Positions 16,354-27,420 of a DNA stretch of 64,000 nucleotides are shown in pieces (the first letter of the stretch is position 1; each line of letters opens with the position of its first letter). The DNA is taken from positions 24,896,744 through 24,960,743 of the forward strand of contig NC_059349.1 of the NCBI RefSeq assembly GCF_019703515.2, given 5' to 3'. The notes beneath the pieces were generated by a model. That model saw only the letters and a program-made list of their open reading frames with translations, made no database searches and was not told the origin of the DNA. Both the position numbers and the translations under genes were made by a program. The stretch is from Myxocyprinus asiaticus. Its lineage: Eukaryota; Chordata; Actinopteri; Cypriniformes; Catostomidae.

Positions 16354-17580
16354 TAGAGCCCAACCGATATGGGATTTTAGACCGATACCGATTTTAGAGG
16401 GGGAAAATTCACAGATTACCGATATGGTGGCTGATATAGTTAATTCTTTTGCACCAATATGACTATGCAAAGGTATTCAGAAGGTGATTTCTTAAATATT
16501 TTTATCAAAGAATATTTGACATTATTATTATACATTGTCAACCAATTCTAGAAATGAACACTGAGAAAATAATGAATAAGTAAAAACACAATAAATAGCT
16601 TAATAAACATCAGTACTGTTTAGTATCAGTCAAATGCTGACCATTAAAATAAAGAATAAATAAAATAAATAGCTAAATAAACATCAGTAGTACTGTTTAG
16701 TATCAGTCAAATGTTGACTAGTTTAATACTGCCAGTCAATTATTGGCAAGTTGTAAAACAAGAAGCATTTACACCTGCTGAGTCAAGAGATAAACAGCGG
16801 CAGTTGTGTTACACCGTATTCTTCTATACATGTTCAGGGTAAACTTTCAACGTTGGAAAACCAGACTTGTAAATATTAAATTTTGTAAATGCAGCGACTG
16901 GAATTGTTCGGTTGAAGGGGTACTAAACTGCGAACCCTGAATAAAACAGTTTGGTGAATACATGTTTACACATTAGCTTCCACTCAGCTGACAAGGTATG
17001 AAAGTAGCTACGTGGTTAGCTATAAGCATGTTGTCCCGGAGAGTAAAAGATGAACTTTATTTACTTTCCAGCATTGCGTCTCACCAGCTAGGTAACAATG
17101 TAGCGTGAAATCAACACTGAACAGACACAATCCACCACTGCACTGTGGTCTGCTGAGCTGCAAAAAGATGCTCTGATGTTTACCTTTCAATCTGCTACAT
17201 TACTGACTGCACTGACAAATTATAGTTGGCTAACATAGCAAACAGATATGATAAACATGAGTGACAGAATTAACTTGTTATATTAAAAAGGGAAAATGAT
17301 GGGGTCATTGTTTAAGAACTTTCCTGTTTGTATTTCAAACTAGTTAACAACTTACCGTGAAGACACTGCTTAACTCCGCACTGTCTGCAGTACCACCGTC
17401 AGCTCAGCTCTGTAAACAGTGGAGTCGGTGCGCGCTCTGCTGGACAAACTACGTTATGACACCAACTCTATATCACCTCTTTTTCTGCTTTATATGTTCT
17501 GAAAAAAGTTTTCATATCTGCACATATCGGAAAACATATACGCCATACAGATATATCTGTGAAAGGAAATGTCAAAATCA
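16354..17580 (+). mobile_element. hAT-like element (TAGAGCCCAACCGATAT), interrupted
   Basis: The left end TAGAGCCCAACCGATATGGG is shared with another copy starting at 57200. The interior holds an imperfect tandem duplication (16592-16641 and 16665-16717). At 17581 it is interrupted by another hAT whose 8-bp target is duplicated. The canonical right end is not found, so this copy is incomplete. Confidence 0.6.
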
Positions 17581-17588
17581 GTGGTTAC

Positions 17589-19326
17589 TAGGGTTACAAC
17601 GGTATGAGATTTTCATGGTACGATAACAGTCTCAAACTATCACGGTATACTGTATTACACAATTATTATGATCAGTTACAATGACCCATAAAGGAGTGAA
17701 AACAAGGTTTTTTTTTTTTTGGTTGAACAAACACTTTATTATAATTGAAACTTGAAACTCTTTTTTTTTTTTTAATGGAAGTATGTGTAAGACTTTTGAA
17801 AATAAATAAGAAAGCTTACAGAATTATAATAAACCGAATTATAAACAAGATGAAAAAAATAGCTTGTAACTATAACATAGTTATATGTTAGTTACATGTT
17901 AAATTAACTACTAAATGAAATATAACATCAGCTGTGTGAGCTTTTAAAGTAATGTCCTATGATTATTAACAATTAACGTATACTGTAGGTGCGCGACAGC
18001 ACAGCCAGACTGCTCCTGTCTGTACCTTTAACTCAGTGGTTCTCAACTGGTTTTGCTTCAGGACCCAGATTGAACATTGGAAATCAAGTGGCAACCCACC
18101 ATAGTAAAAATGTAACCTGTATTTAATGTATCCTGGGTCGCATTTCCTTTTGCATAGTTTTGTTCTTGGTTTTCAAGTACAAGGACATGCATCAAGTGAC
18201 ATTATTTTTGTCGTTGATGTCAACAACAAAAGCAACAGGAAGTTTTCACTCCCCCCTTTTAAAAATTGAAGAGCATATTTACTTATGAGCCCATTATTAT
18301 CCCGTTTGTTTCCTAATTTCAAAAATAATTCAAACAGAACACACACATTACACAGGAGGAAAGGCTCCTCATTACCATGGTTAGGTCAGTGTAGCTAGTC
18401 TTAAATAATAGTAATAAAAATAACAAATTATAGTATTTATGAAAAATAAATACTAGCTGAATCACATCTTGAAACTAACTACAACTGCCACTGTTGATGT
18501 AAAATGACGTTTAATAGATTCTACCTTTAGATTATTTCATATGAAACTATAACATTGTCTCAATATAACTCATGTAAAATCGTGGAACAATTTTGTAAAG
18601 GTGATAATGTATAATAATAATAATAAGAAAAATAGCTCATAGCACAGTGTTGCTCTTTTCCTCCTCAGTGCTGTTTGGCATGTCAGGGCTGCCTACTGTT
18701 TGAGAGGTTCGACTTGACTTTCTCCATAACGCTTTAAACTAGAAAAGTCTCACTAGAATTGAAATTGGTCACATCAGTTTTGAGGTCTGTGCACTGCAAT
18801 ATCAAGGGAAGCCCGGTTCTTGCACGCACGCGCCAGAGAGAAGAGTAGATCATGATCGCGTGCTGGTTCCGTTACACTCATGCGAAAGTGCAGATGAGAA
18901 GCCCTTAGCTGATTGCGAGATTATCATTAAATCTGCCTCGGCATTCCTAAATAGGCTATCATTTGTGCGGCCGCCGAAATATCTTCAATGGGAGAACCAT
19001 GGCATTGTTCTTTCCTTGCTGTCCACGACCCAGTCCGAATAGACCTGCGACCCACCAGCTGAGAAACACTGCTTTAACTCACACACACACTCGCATATGT
19101 CAGACCCCCTCACCTCGCTTCGCTTCTGACATTTTCTCCACGTGTGTGGCGCAAGTCTGACAGGCAGTTGAGGAGGAAAGGAGATGCGCACACACAGGTG
19201 AGATTTCTCCATCCGGTTGCATTTTTTTTTTCTCAATACCGTAGATAAGCAAATGTACATGGTATGAAAACCGTCAATTTTCATAACGTGGTATACCGTG
19301 AAACCGGTAATACCGCTGCAACCGTA
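17589..19326. mobile_element. hAT-like element with perfect 8-bp TSD gtggttac
   Basis: The left end TAGGGTTACAACGGTAT and inverted right end ATACCGCTGCAACCGTA match well. The perfect direct repeats gtggttac lie at 17581-17588 and 19327-19334. It is 1738 bp long, including a nested hAT (18034-19071). No transposase is encoded. Confidence 0.88.
18034..19071. mobile_element. hAT element nested in hAT, TSD ctttaact
   Basis: Ends are CAGTGGTTCTCAACTGG and CCAGCTGAGAAACACTG, typical of Charlie/Ac-type hAT elements. Perfect 8-bp direct repeats ctttaact flank it (18026-18033 and 19072-19079). It is 1038 bp and non-autonomous. A related interior stretch appears at about 26010-26160. Confidence 0.9.
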
Positions 19327-19334
19327 GTGGTTAC

Positions 19335-21085
19335 CCACTTACACTGTGCTCTGGGGTCTGGAATTATTGTGATGTGATCAAGTCTAAAAATGTTTATGAT
19401 AAAGTAGCTGGCAGGCAAATTTAGTAATATAAAAGCAGCCTGTGGCATTTAGGTTAAATGGCAGAATAGACATTGGTTTGATTCTGGTTGGCAGCTGTGT
19501 GAAAGAGCTCAAGGAGAGCAACATGAATCTGTTGTAGTACTTAAAGTTTCTCTATAGGACATATTGTCAATTCTGAATACAGCAATATAATTTTTTTAGT
19601 GTATGTGTGTTCTCAATGTCAATCACCTCCCTTTTTAATACATCTCTCCTGATACTCAGTAATCGCTACAAGAATATAGATCTGGTAAAAAACATCTTCC
19701 ATAGTATTCCAGTGTTATGCCCCTGTGGCTTGTGATGGTTGTGCTTTATAGCCTTCAACTGCTAGAGGAAAAGGGGGACTTGATGGCTTCTTGTCCCAGA
19801 TGACCCTGTTGCAAGTACTCAGCTGGTAAGCAGACAAGTGCCGGGGCAGGCTGGGTGACAGCAGGTCTGGAAGTGAAGGTTAAAGTTCCTTATCTGTCCT
19901 CTCCCGCTATCTGTATTATCTAATGCACGCAAGCCCTTGTTTTCATTCATGTGACTGAAATGCTGCCCTTCTAACTTTTAAGAATAGAAATTGGCAGGAA
20001 ACACTGTATATTTGGAGTGAAATTGGTGTTCAATTTCTTCAAATCACAAGTGAAGAGCTTACAACTCTCCTCAAGCAACAGAACCCATGTAGGCAAGCTT
20101 GCATAATAAAATGAGAAGACAAAAAGTCTCATCCATTTAATTACAGCAGCATTCTTTAAAAGAACCAGTATGAACAAATGGAGCAGCTCTACAGCCCTAA
20201 CCCCCGCTCTCTCCAACTAACCACCCTTCGCATCCTGTGTCACCCTCACACTGTCTTTGTACTCGGAGTTTCTCACCACAGATACACCCCCTCCAAACCC
20301 CCACCCATGCATATAATGTGTGCTCACTCACAGAGGAGCACCGATATAAATTATGCCCAGCTGCAGTCAGAGCTTCTTGTGGGGGTTGTTAAAGAGGGGA
20401 ACGAAATGAAAGGAATGCTACTGGTGAGCATTTGTGCAAGGAGCTTGTTTTGAGTGGGACCCATCCTTTTTGCCATGATGTACACCTTATGTATCGTAAG
20501 CCGAACCCAAGAGACAAACCACAGGTGGCAATAGACATGCCATCCCTAAACAGGGTTTTAAAGCTCCTTATGAAATGGGAAAATTGTGAGGTAGGATTGG
20601 TTAATCAATGACTTGCTTGCAGATGGCATTAAAGAGTCTGTCGGTGTTAATGACTGCAATCACACGCACTTGGTGGGCCTGTCCTCCCCCACTTTTTCAT
20701 TTATTTATTTTTCTTCTACTACCGTGCATTGCTCTTTTGGCAAGGCAGGGCGCTATGCTAACATTTTAGTTTTGGAGCACTTTTGCACCTAAGAGAGAAT
20801 TTCAAGGCGCGCAGTCTGAGAATTTTATTTAATTTTTTTCCCCAAAGACTGTTATCCGTTTATGTCACACACATACATATGCACATGCAGGCATTAAAAA
20901 CTTCTAGAGAATTCAGAAACAAAGGCTATACTTGATACAGGAAGGATATTAGACACCTGATAAACTTTTTCTTTCTTTTTTTCAGTTAACCAACAACATC
21001 AGTCTGAACCGATAACCTTTATGAACATCTTGTAAATAAAAATATATTCTTCTTAACATAGTAGTTCATAAACATTAAAATAACA
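19335..21085 (+). other. chd7: chd7 intron 1, unique segment
   Basis: About 1.75 kb between transposon clusters. No exon, RNA gene or repeat terminus recognised. Confidence 0.5.
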
Positions 21086-21372
21086 CAACCCCAATTCCGA
21101 AAAAGTTGGGACAGTATGAAAATGCTAATAAAAACAAAAAGGAGTGATTTGTGAATTATATTCACCCTTTGCTATATTGAAAGCACTACAACTACACATT
21201 GTTTTACCTTGTGAATTTCATTGTTTTTTTGAAAATGTACAGTAATTTCCAATCAGATGATTGCAACACGCTCCAAAAAAGGTGGGACAGTCGAGTGTTT
21301 ACCACTGTGAAACATCAGCATTTCTTCTAATAACACTTAAGCATTTAGACACTGAAGACACAGGATTGTATA

Positions 21373-23001
21373 CAGTGCATCCGGAAAGTATTCACAGCGC
21401 TTCACTTTTTCCACATTTTGTTATGTTACAGCCTTATTCCAAAATAGATTAAATTCATTATTGTCCTCAAAATTCTACAATCAATACAAACAATACCCCA
21501 TAATGACAATGTGAAAGAAGTTTGTTTGAAATCTTTGCAAATTTATTAAAAATAAAAAACGGAAAAGAATCACATGTACATAAGTATTCAAAGCCTTTGC
21601 CATGACACTCAAAATTGAGATCCAGTGCATCCTGTTTCCACTGATCATCCTTGAGATGTTTCTACAACTTGATTGGAGTCCACCTGTGGTAAATTCAGTT
21701 GATTGCACATGATTTGGAAAGGCACACACCTGTCTATAAAAGGTCCCACAGTTAACAGTGCATGTCAGAGCACAAACCAAGCCATGAAGTCCAAGGAATT
21801 GTCTGTAGACCTCTGAGACAGGATTGTATCGAGGCACAGATCTGGGGAAGGGTACAGAAACATTTCTGCAGCATTGAAGGTCCCAATGAGCACAGTGGCC
21901 TCCATCATCCGTAAATGGAAGAAGTTTGGAACCACCAGGACTCTTCCTAGAGCTGGCTGCCCGGCCAAACTGAGCGATCGGGGGAGAAGGGCCTTAGTCA
22001 GGGAGGTGACCAAGAACCCGATGTTCACTCTGACAGAGCTCCAGCATTTCTCTGTGGAGAGAGGAGAACCTTCCAGAAGAACAACCATCTCTGCAGCACT
22101 CCACCAATCAGGCCTATATGGTAGAGTGGCCAGACGGAAGCTACTCCTCAGTAAAAGGCACATGACAGCCCACCTGGAGTTTGCCAAAAGGCACCTGAAG
22201 GACTCTCAGACCATGAGAAACGAAATTCTCTGGTCTGATGAAACAAAGATTGAACTCTTTCGCCTGAATGGCAAGCGTCATGTCTGGAAGAAACCAGGCA
22301 CTGCTCATCACCTGGCCAATACCATCCCTACAGTGAAGCATGGTGGTGGCAGCATCATGCTGTGGGGATGTTTTTCAGTGGCAGGAACTGGGAGACTAGT
22401 CAGGATCGAAGGAAAGATGAATGCAGCAATGTACAGAGACATCCTTGATGAAAACCTGCTCCAGAGCGCTCTGGACCTCAGACTGGGGCGAAGGTTCATC
22501 TTCCAACAGGACAACGACCCTAAGCACACAGCCAAGATAACAAAGGAGTGGCTCCGGGACAACTCTGTGAATGTCCTTGAGTGGCCCAGCCAGAGCCCAG
22601 ACTTGAACCCGATTGAACATCTCTGGAGAGATCTGAAAGTGGCTGTGCACCGACGCTCCCCATCCAACCTGATGGAGCTTGAGAGGTCCTGCAAAGAAGA
22701 ATGGGAGAAATTGCCCAAAAATAGGTGTGCCAAGCTTGTAGCATCATACTCAAAAAGACTTGAGGCTGTAATTAGTGCCACAGGTGCTTCAACAGAGTAC
22801 TGGGCAAAGGCTGTGAATACTTATGTACGTTTTTTTTTCTTCGTTTCTTATTTATAATAAATTTGCAAAGATTTCAAACAAACTTCTTTCACGTTGTCAT
22901 TATGGGGTATTGTTTGTAGAATTTTGAGGAAAATAATGAATTTAATCCATTTTGGAATAAGGCTATAACATAACAAAATGTAATACTTTCCGGATGCACT
23001 G
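21373..23001 (+). mobile_element. nearly intact Tc1-like transposon, 1629 bp
   Basis: Ends CAGTGCATCCGGAAAGTATT and inverted AATACTTTCCGGATGCACTG, flanked by target TA (21371-21372 and 23002-23003). The inverted repeats are long (left 21373-21553, right 22848-23001). They differ by a few substitutions and two short deletions in the right arm. It carries a transposase with an intact catalytic triad and one stop codon. The ends resemble the Passport-type group of fish Tc1 elements as I remember it; that name is tentative. It sits inside the older antisense Tc1-like element. Confidence 0.93.
21784..22857 (+). pseudogene. Tc1-like DD34E transposase, single premature stop
   Basis: Cut-and-paste transposase acting on its own inverted repeats. 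The natural start is probably ATG at 21784 (MKSKELSVDL); codon 11 (21814-21816) is TGA, most simply a CGA-to-TGA change. The frame then stays open to the stop ending at 22857. From the next Met (21874) 327 residues are open: helix-turn-helix region (TVASIIRKWKKFG, then LSDRGRRALVR), and catalytic residues D122 (SDET), D213 (QQDNDPKHTA) and E248 (PDLNPIEHLW) in that numbering, giving DD34E spacing. The GGGSIMLWGCF glycine-rich box is intact. The C-terminal 10 residues run into the right inverted repeat. Codons 1-30 hold part of the DNA-binding domain, so the product from 21874 is probably inactive. Confidence 0.9.
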
Positions 23002-23040
23002 TAGATTAGAAAGTGGAATTTTCCACCATTCATCCATTAT

Positions 23041-23450
23041 GCAGGTCTACTGCACAATTGTACGGAGTTTTCGTTGCCATCTAATGTACTTCATAATGCA
23101 CCACACATTCTCAATTGGAGAATGGTCAGAACTGTAGGCAGGCCAATCTAGCACCCACACTCTCTGCTTACACAGCCATGCACTTGTAATCTGGGCAGTA
23201 TGTGGTTTGAAGTGGTCCTGCTGGAAAATGCAGGGATATCCCTGGAAAAGACGTGCTGGATAGTGGAATATGTTGCTCCAAAATTTGTATATATCTGTCT
23301 GCATTAATGGTGCCCTCACAGATGTGCGAGTTACCCATGCCATGGGCACTGACACACCCCTGGCCCATACAGACACTGGCTTTTGGGACCTGATGCTGAT
23401 AACAGCTTGAATGGTCCTTTTCCTCTTTGGCCCGGAGAACATGACGACTG
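23041..23450 (-). pseudogene. Tc1-type transposase remnant, C-terminal half
   Basis: The minus-strand frame reads GPKRKRTIQAV near its start, then IFQQDHFKPHTAQITSAWLC and WPAYSSDHSPIENVWCIMK. These are the second catalytic Asp block and the third acidic residue block of a Tc1 DDE transposase. The frame ends by entering the younger Tc1 insert region. The N-terminal half lies at 24850-25250 on the other side of a hAT-like insert. The gene is dead: interrupted twice and with substitutions at conserved positions (QDH in place of QDN). Confidence 0.8.
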
Positions 23451-23498
23451 TGTTTTTCTAAAACGTTTTGAAATGTGGACTCGTCGGACCAAAAAACT

Positions 23499-24831
23499 AT
23501 ATATCCCGAGGCAGATAAATTGGCCGATTATTATGACTTTTTTTAATTATCGGCATTGGCCAATGAATCTTCCTGTTTGGCCAGTATTCGCATGCTTGCA
23601 TGTGAAGTGACTGAGACTTGTAAACGACCAGTCACGGTTAATTTTGTTATGTGCCATCGTGTTACTATAGTAATAGACCGGTGTGCAACACAGTGTCATT
23701 TAAACAGTCCGCATATATGAGCTGCGACAGATGCGTTTGAGCTCATAATGTTAAAGCGCTCGCTTGTTTCATTCTCCCTTTCTCTCCTCAACAGTCCCTG
23801 TAACTTTTTATTTTTCTTGTCTAATGATAAAAAGGCAAATATCAGTACAAGTAATATCATATACTGTCTGCAAATGTGCACATATCTTGTTTAAACGGAT
23901 GTAATAAACCAACCTCACACAACTTCAGCAGATCCAGCATCCTGTGGAACGCTCATTTATTTACCTCTAAAGCACGTATTGTAACAACCTCTCCTCAGCA
24001 GTTCCCTGTAACTTTTCTAATGATAAAAGGCAAATATCAATAAAACTTGTATTATATACTGTTTATATATATGCAGATATCTCGTTTAAACAGATGTCAT
24101 ACACGAAAATCCAGCGTTTTCTTCCCATCAAGCATTCATCTAAAATCTTCCTCTGAAGCGCATGTTCTGTTGTCCAGAATCGAAAACTTCAGGATTAGGA
24201 TCAAAAGTTCCTCTAATTCACAAATCGTGACGTTTACTCCTTAATCCAAGCAGGCGATCCAGGCTGTTTAAACTGTCAGGAGATTGAGGCCCGCTCTGGG
24301 TCCGCACAAGCGACTGAGTGCAACTTTAAGGCTGCGTCCGAAACCAGGGAAATTTTGGCTCCGGAGGCTGTATATGGAGGTACGATGAAAATAAGGTGCT
24401 TTTCAAACTGTTTGGAGACGAGTTTAAGAGTTCTGGGTTTTTTTTGTTGTTGTTTTTTTTGGGGGTTTTTTTTTGAGAAAATGCGATTGCTAACGTGGAC
24501 ATGCCATCCATGATTGCTGGACTACTGTGTTTACTGTTATTTCCATCTTCCTAATATATTAATTTCTTCATGTGCAAATAAATTACTAAAATTTGATAAC
24601 TAAACAGAAATCTGAAGAAACTGCTATCTACCATTTTAAAATACAATTATTTTTTGTGTGTGTGTGAAATTGAGTAAATATAGTGCTAAGAGTTTTTTTT
24701 TTTTTTTTTTTTTAAGCAATTTTATGTTTATTTACTATGTTAAATTGTGTAATATATCGGCATTGTATCGGCCACCCTGCTCTCTGGATATCGTATTGGC
24801 CAGTAAAAACTCCATATCGGTCAACCACTAC
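23499..24831. mobile_element. hAT-like non-autonomous element, TSD aaaaaact, copy 1
   Basis: A 1333-bp insert flanked by perfect 8-bp repeats aaaaaact (23491-23498 and 24832-24839) within the antisense Tc1-like element. The ends contain GGCCGATTATT and CGGCCACCCTG/ATCGGTC motifs, but the very termini match poorly. A second copy of its interior is at 41440-43866. It encodes no recognisable protein. Confidence 0.8.
24689..24713. repeat. poly-T tract
   Basis: About 24 T in a row inside the hAT-like element. Confidence 0.85.
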
Positions 24832-24849
24832 AAAAAACTGTTCCACTGT

Positions 24850-25260
24850 TTTACTTTCCATATAAGATGACAACGAGCCCAGAGAAGTCGGCAGCGCTTC
24901 TGGACAGTGTTGATGTATGGCTTCTGCTTTGCATAGCAAAGTCTTAACTTCCATCTGTGGATGCAGTGTTGACTAACAAAGGTTACTAAAGTAATCCCAA
25001 ACCCATGTTCATGATATCCATTACAAATGAATGACGTTTTTTAAGACAGTGACGTCTGAGGGATCAGAGATCACGCACATTAAGAAGTGGTTTTCATCTT
25101 GCCCTTTACACACCAAAATTTGACCAGATTCCTTGAATCTTTTAACTGTATTGTGCACTGTAGAGGGTGAAATGCCCCAAATCCTTCCAATTTGTCTTTG
25201 GGGAACATTGTTCTCAAAGTTGGCAAATTGGACTAGGCTGTTTTTGGAGACTCCTTATAT
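24850..25260 (-). pseudogene. Tc1-type transposase remnant, N-terminal half
   Basis: Antisense sequence corresponding to the DNA-binding part of the same transposase as 23041-23450. It is recognisable by the shared consensus of this fish family (GAGCCCAGAGAAG followed by CTTCTGCTTTGCATAG). It contains several stops and has no intact frame. Confidence 0.6.
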
Positions 25261-25573
25261 ACTATGACACAGTTGCCTCACCTGTTTAACATCTTCTGTT
25301 TCAAATTGCCTTATTTCAACTCGTCAAATTATTAGTCTTAAATTGCCCCTGTCTCAACTTTTTTAGAGCGTGTTGCAATCATCTGATTTGAAATTAATGT
25401 ACATTTAAAAAGAATAAAAATAAAAATATGAAATTCACAAGGTAAAACATCATATAATGTGTAGTTGTAGTGCTTTCAATATAGCAAAGGGTGATTTATA
25501 ATTTACAAATCACTCCTTTTTGTTTTTATTAGCATATTTTATACTATCCCAACTTTTTCAGAATTTGGAGTAG

Positions 25574-26453
25574 AATATGAAAATATAGTACAATAATTTG
25601 AATATTTGATTGAGCTCTCTGAAAAGTGCAAATCCAGTATCCAGATTGGGACATCCCAACAAAATAAAGTACTTCAGTTGTTGGAAAAAAAAAAAATACA
25701 GAAAAATAAATACAAAAAATAAAGTCACACATGTAATCATAAATCGTTTGATGACTGCTCATTGCCTTGTTGAATGAGGTAAACACTTCAGTGACAATTG
25801 GTCATCTCTACAACAATCAAGGAAGTCTTTCAATCCAAAATACTTGCATACCCACGACAGGAGAGTGTGTGCTATCAGTGTTTTTTCTTGGCTACAACTT
25901 CCATGGTTGTATTTAAAAATTCTGTTACAGCTTACTGTGATAAATATTAGTAAGTGTGTTTGTGTAGATGGGAAAAGTCTTGTAACTGATGTTGGGGCAG
26001 GAAAGGTGTTTTCTCTTTCCCTCAGCGCTGTTCAGAATGCCGTGGCTGTTCAGCCGTTTGAATTGGTTGAATTGCTCCATAGCGCTTTTAAAATAGAAAA
26101 TTCTCATGTAGAATTAAAATGTTGTATGCACAACGATATCGAGGGAAGCCAGATTTAATCTGGCATTTAAGCCTTTAACTAGTTCAATTAGTTCTTTAAC
26201 TAGTTCAATGTAATCTCCCCATTTAATTTTGGAACTCAAATATGGGAAAACCAAAAAAAAGCTATTCTATTTGTTTTTTGTTTTTCAACACGGGATAAAA
26301 TATTAACAGTAAATGCGTTATTGAGAGACGCGTGTTTCCACTCTTGTGTTGAGCTGCAGTTGCAGGGATTGTTGCGCTTGTGCTAAATGCTGCCCGGATT
26401 GCATAAGCTTGTCTCTTGCCACGTACCGTGTAAAATGCCCTTAATCATCTGGA
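25574..26453 (+). other. chd7: intron 1 segment with hAT-derived fragment
   Basis: 25574-25990 has nothing recognised. About 26010-26160 resembles the interior of the nested hAT at 18034-19071 (CTGTTCAG, AGAAAATTCTCATGTAGAATT, ATCGAGGGAAGCC), so a decayed hAT copy is present. A 20-bp sequence at 26306-26325 recurs exactly at 27421-27440. Confidence 0.45.
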
Positions 26454-26662
26454 CATTCAGTTGCTTCTTTTTTTCAGATTAACATTTTTATTGGTTGCTT
26501 CTCAACACATAACAAAGAAAAACATTCATATGCAGAGTCAACCATTAAACCCCATTGTTTCCCTTGCCCCCCCTCCCAATCCCCAACCCCACCCTGAACC
26601 CCAACAAACATCCCTGTGGCCAAAGTCCGAGTACACAAATAAATAAATAAATAAAATAAAAA

Positions 26663-26742
<80 letters not shown>

Positions 26743-26766
26743 TTTTTTTTTTTTTTTTTATATATG

Positions 26767-26796
<30 letters not shown>
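26663..26796. repeat. (TG)n(TA)n T20 (TA)n(CA)n compound microsatellite
   Basis: TGTGTG, then a long TATATA run, then poly-T, then TATATG and about 14 CA units, abutting the left end of MITE copy 2. Nearly palindromic apart from the T run. Confidence 0.9.
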
Positions 26797-26802
<6 letters not shown>

Positions 26803-27323
26803 ACCGGTCAAAAGTTTTGAAACGCTTGACTGAAATGTTTCTCATAATCTTAAAAATCTTCTGATCTGAAGGCGTATGCTTAAATGTTTGAAATGAGTTT
26901 TGTAGACAAATGTAATTGTGCCACCATATTAATTTATTTCATTACAAAACTAAAATTGTATTAAAAAAAAAAGTTTTTGAAATTGATGGCTTGGACCAAA
27001 TAATAAAGAAAAGCAGCCAATAAGTGCCCAACATAGATGGGAACTCCTTCAATACTGTTTAAAAAGCATCCCAGGGTGATATCTCAAGAAGTTGGTTGAG
27101 AAAATGTCAAGAGTACATGTCTGCAAATTGTAGGCAAATGGTGACTGCTTTGAAGATGCTAAAATATAACACAGTTTTGATTTATTTTGGATTTTGTTTA
27201 GTCACAACATAATTCCCATAGTTCCATTTATGTTATTCCATAGTTTTGATGACTTTACTATTATTCTAAAATGTGAAGAAAAAAAAGATAATAAAGAATA
27301 AGTGTTTAAGAACTTTTGACCGG

Positions 27324-27324
<1 letters not shown>
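26797..27324 (+). mobile_element. ACCGGTC-type Tc1 MITE, copy 2
   Basis: Same family as 788-1319, with over 90% similarity by eye (shared AAAAAGCATCCCAGGGTGAT and GTCAAGAGTACATGTCTGCA). The left end is CTCTACCGGTCAAAAG and the right end is TTTTGACCGGGTG. Microsatellites adjoin both ends, so the original TA target is not visible. Confidence 0.8.
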
Positions 27325-27398
<74 letters not shown>

Positions 27399-27420
27399 GT
27401 GTGTGTGTGTGTGTATATAT
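27325..27420. repeat. (TG)n(TA)n(TG)n microsatellite
   Basis: Starts directly at the MITE right end: about 12 TG, a long TA run, then about 9 TG and TATATAC. Confidence 0.9.

Larger units (their letters stand above)
21086..25573 (-). mobile_element. Tc1-like element (CAACCCCAATTCC ends) split by two younger elements
   Basis: The left terminus CAACCCCAATTCCGAAAAAG recurs inverted at about 25545-25573, with long matching arms (about 200 bp, sharing AACAAAAAGGAGTGATTTGT). The antisense strand carries pieces of a Tc1-type transposase. It is broken at 21371 by a Tc1 element and at 23491 by a hAT-like element. Subtracting both, with their target duplications (1631 and 1341 bp), leaves about 1516 bp, the normal size of a Tc1 element. 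The outer TA duplication is no longer clear. Confidence 0.85.
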
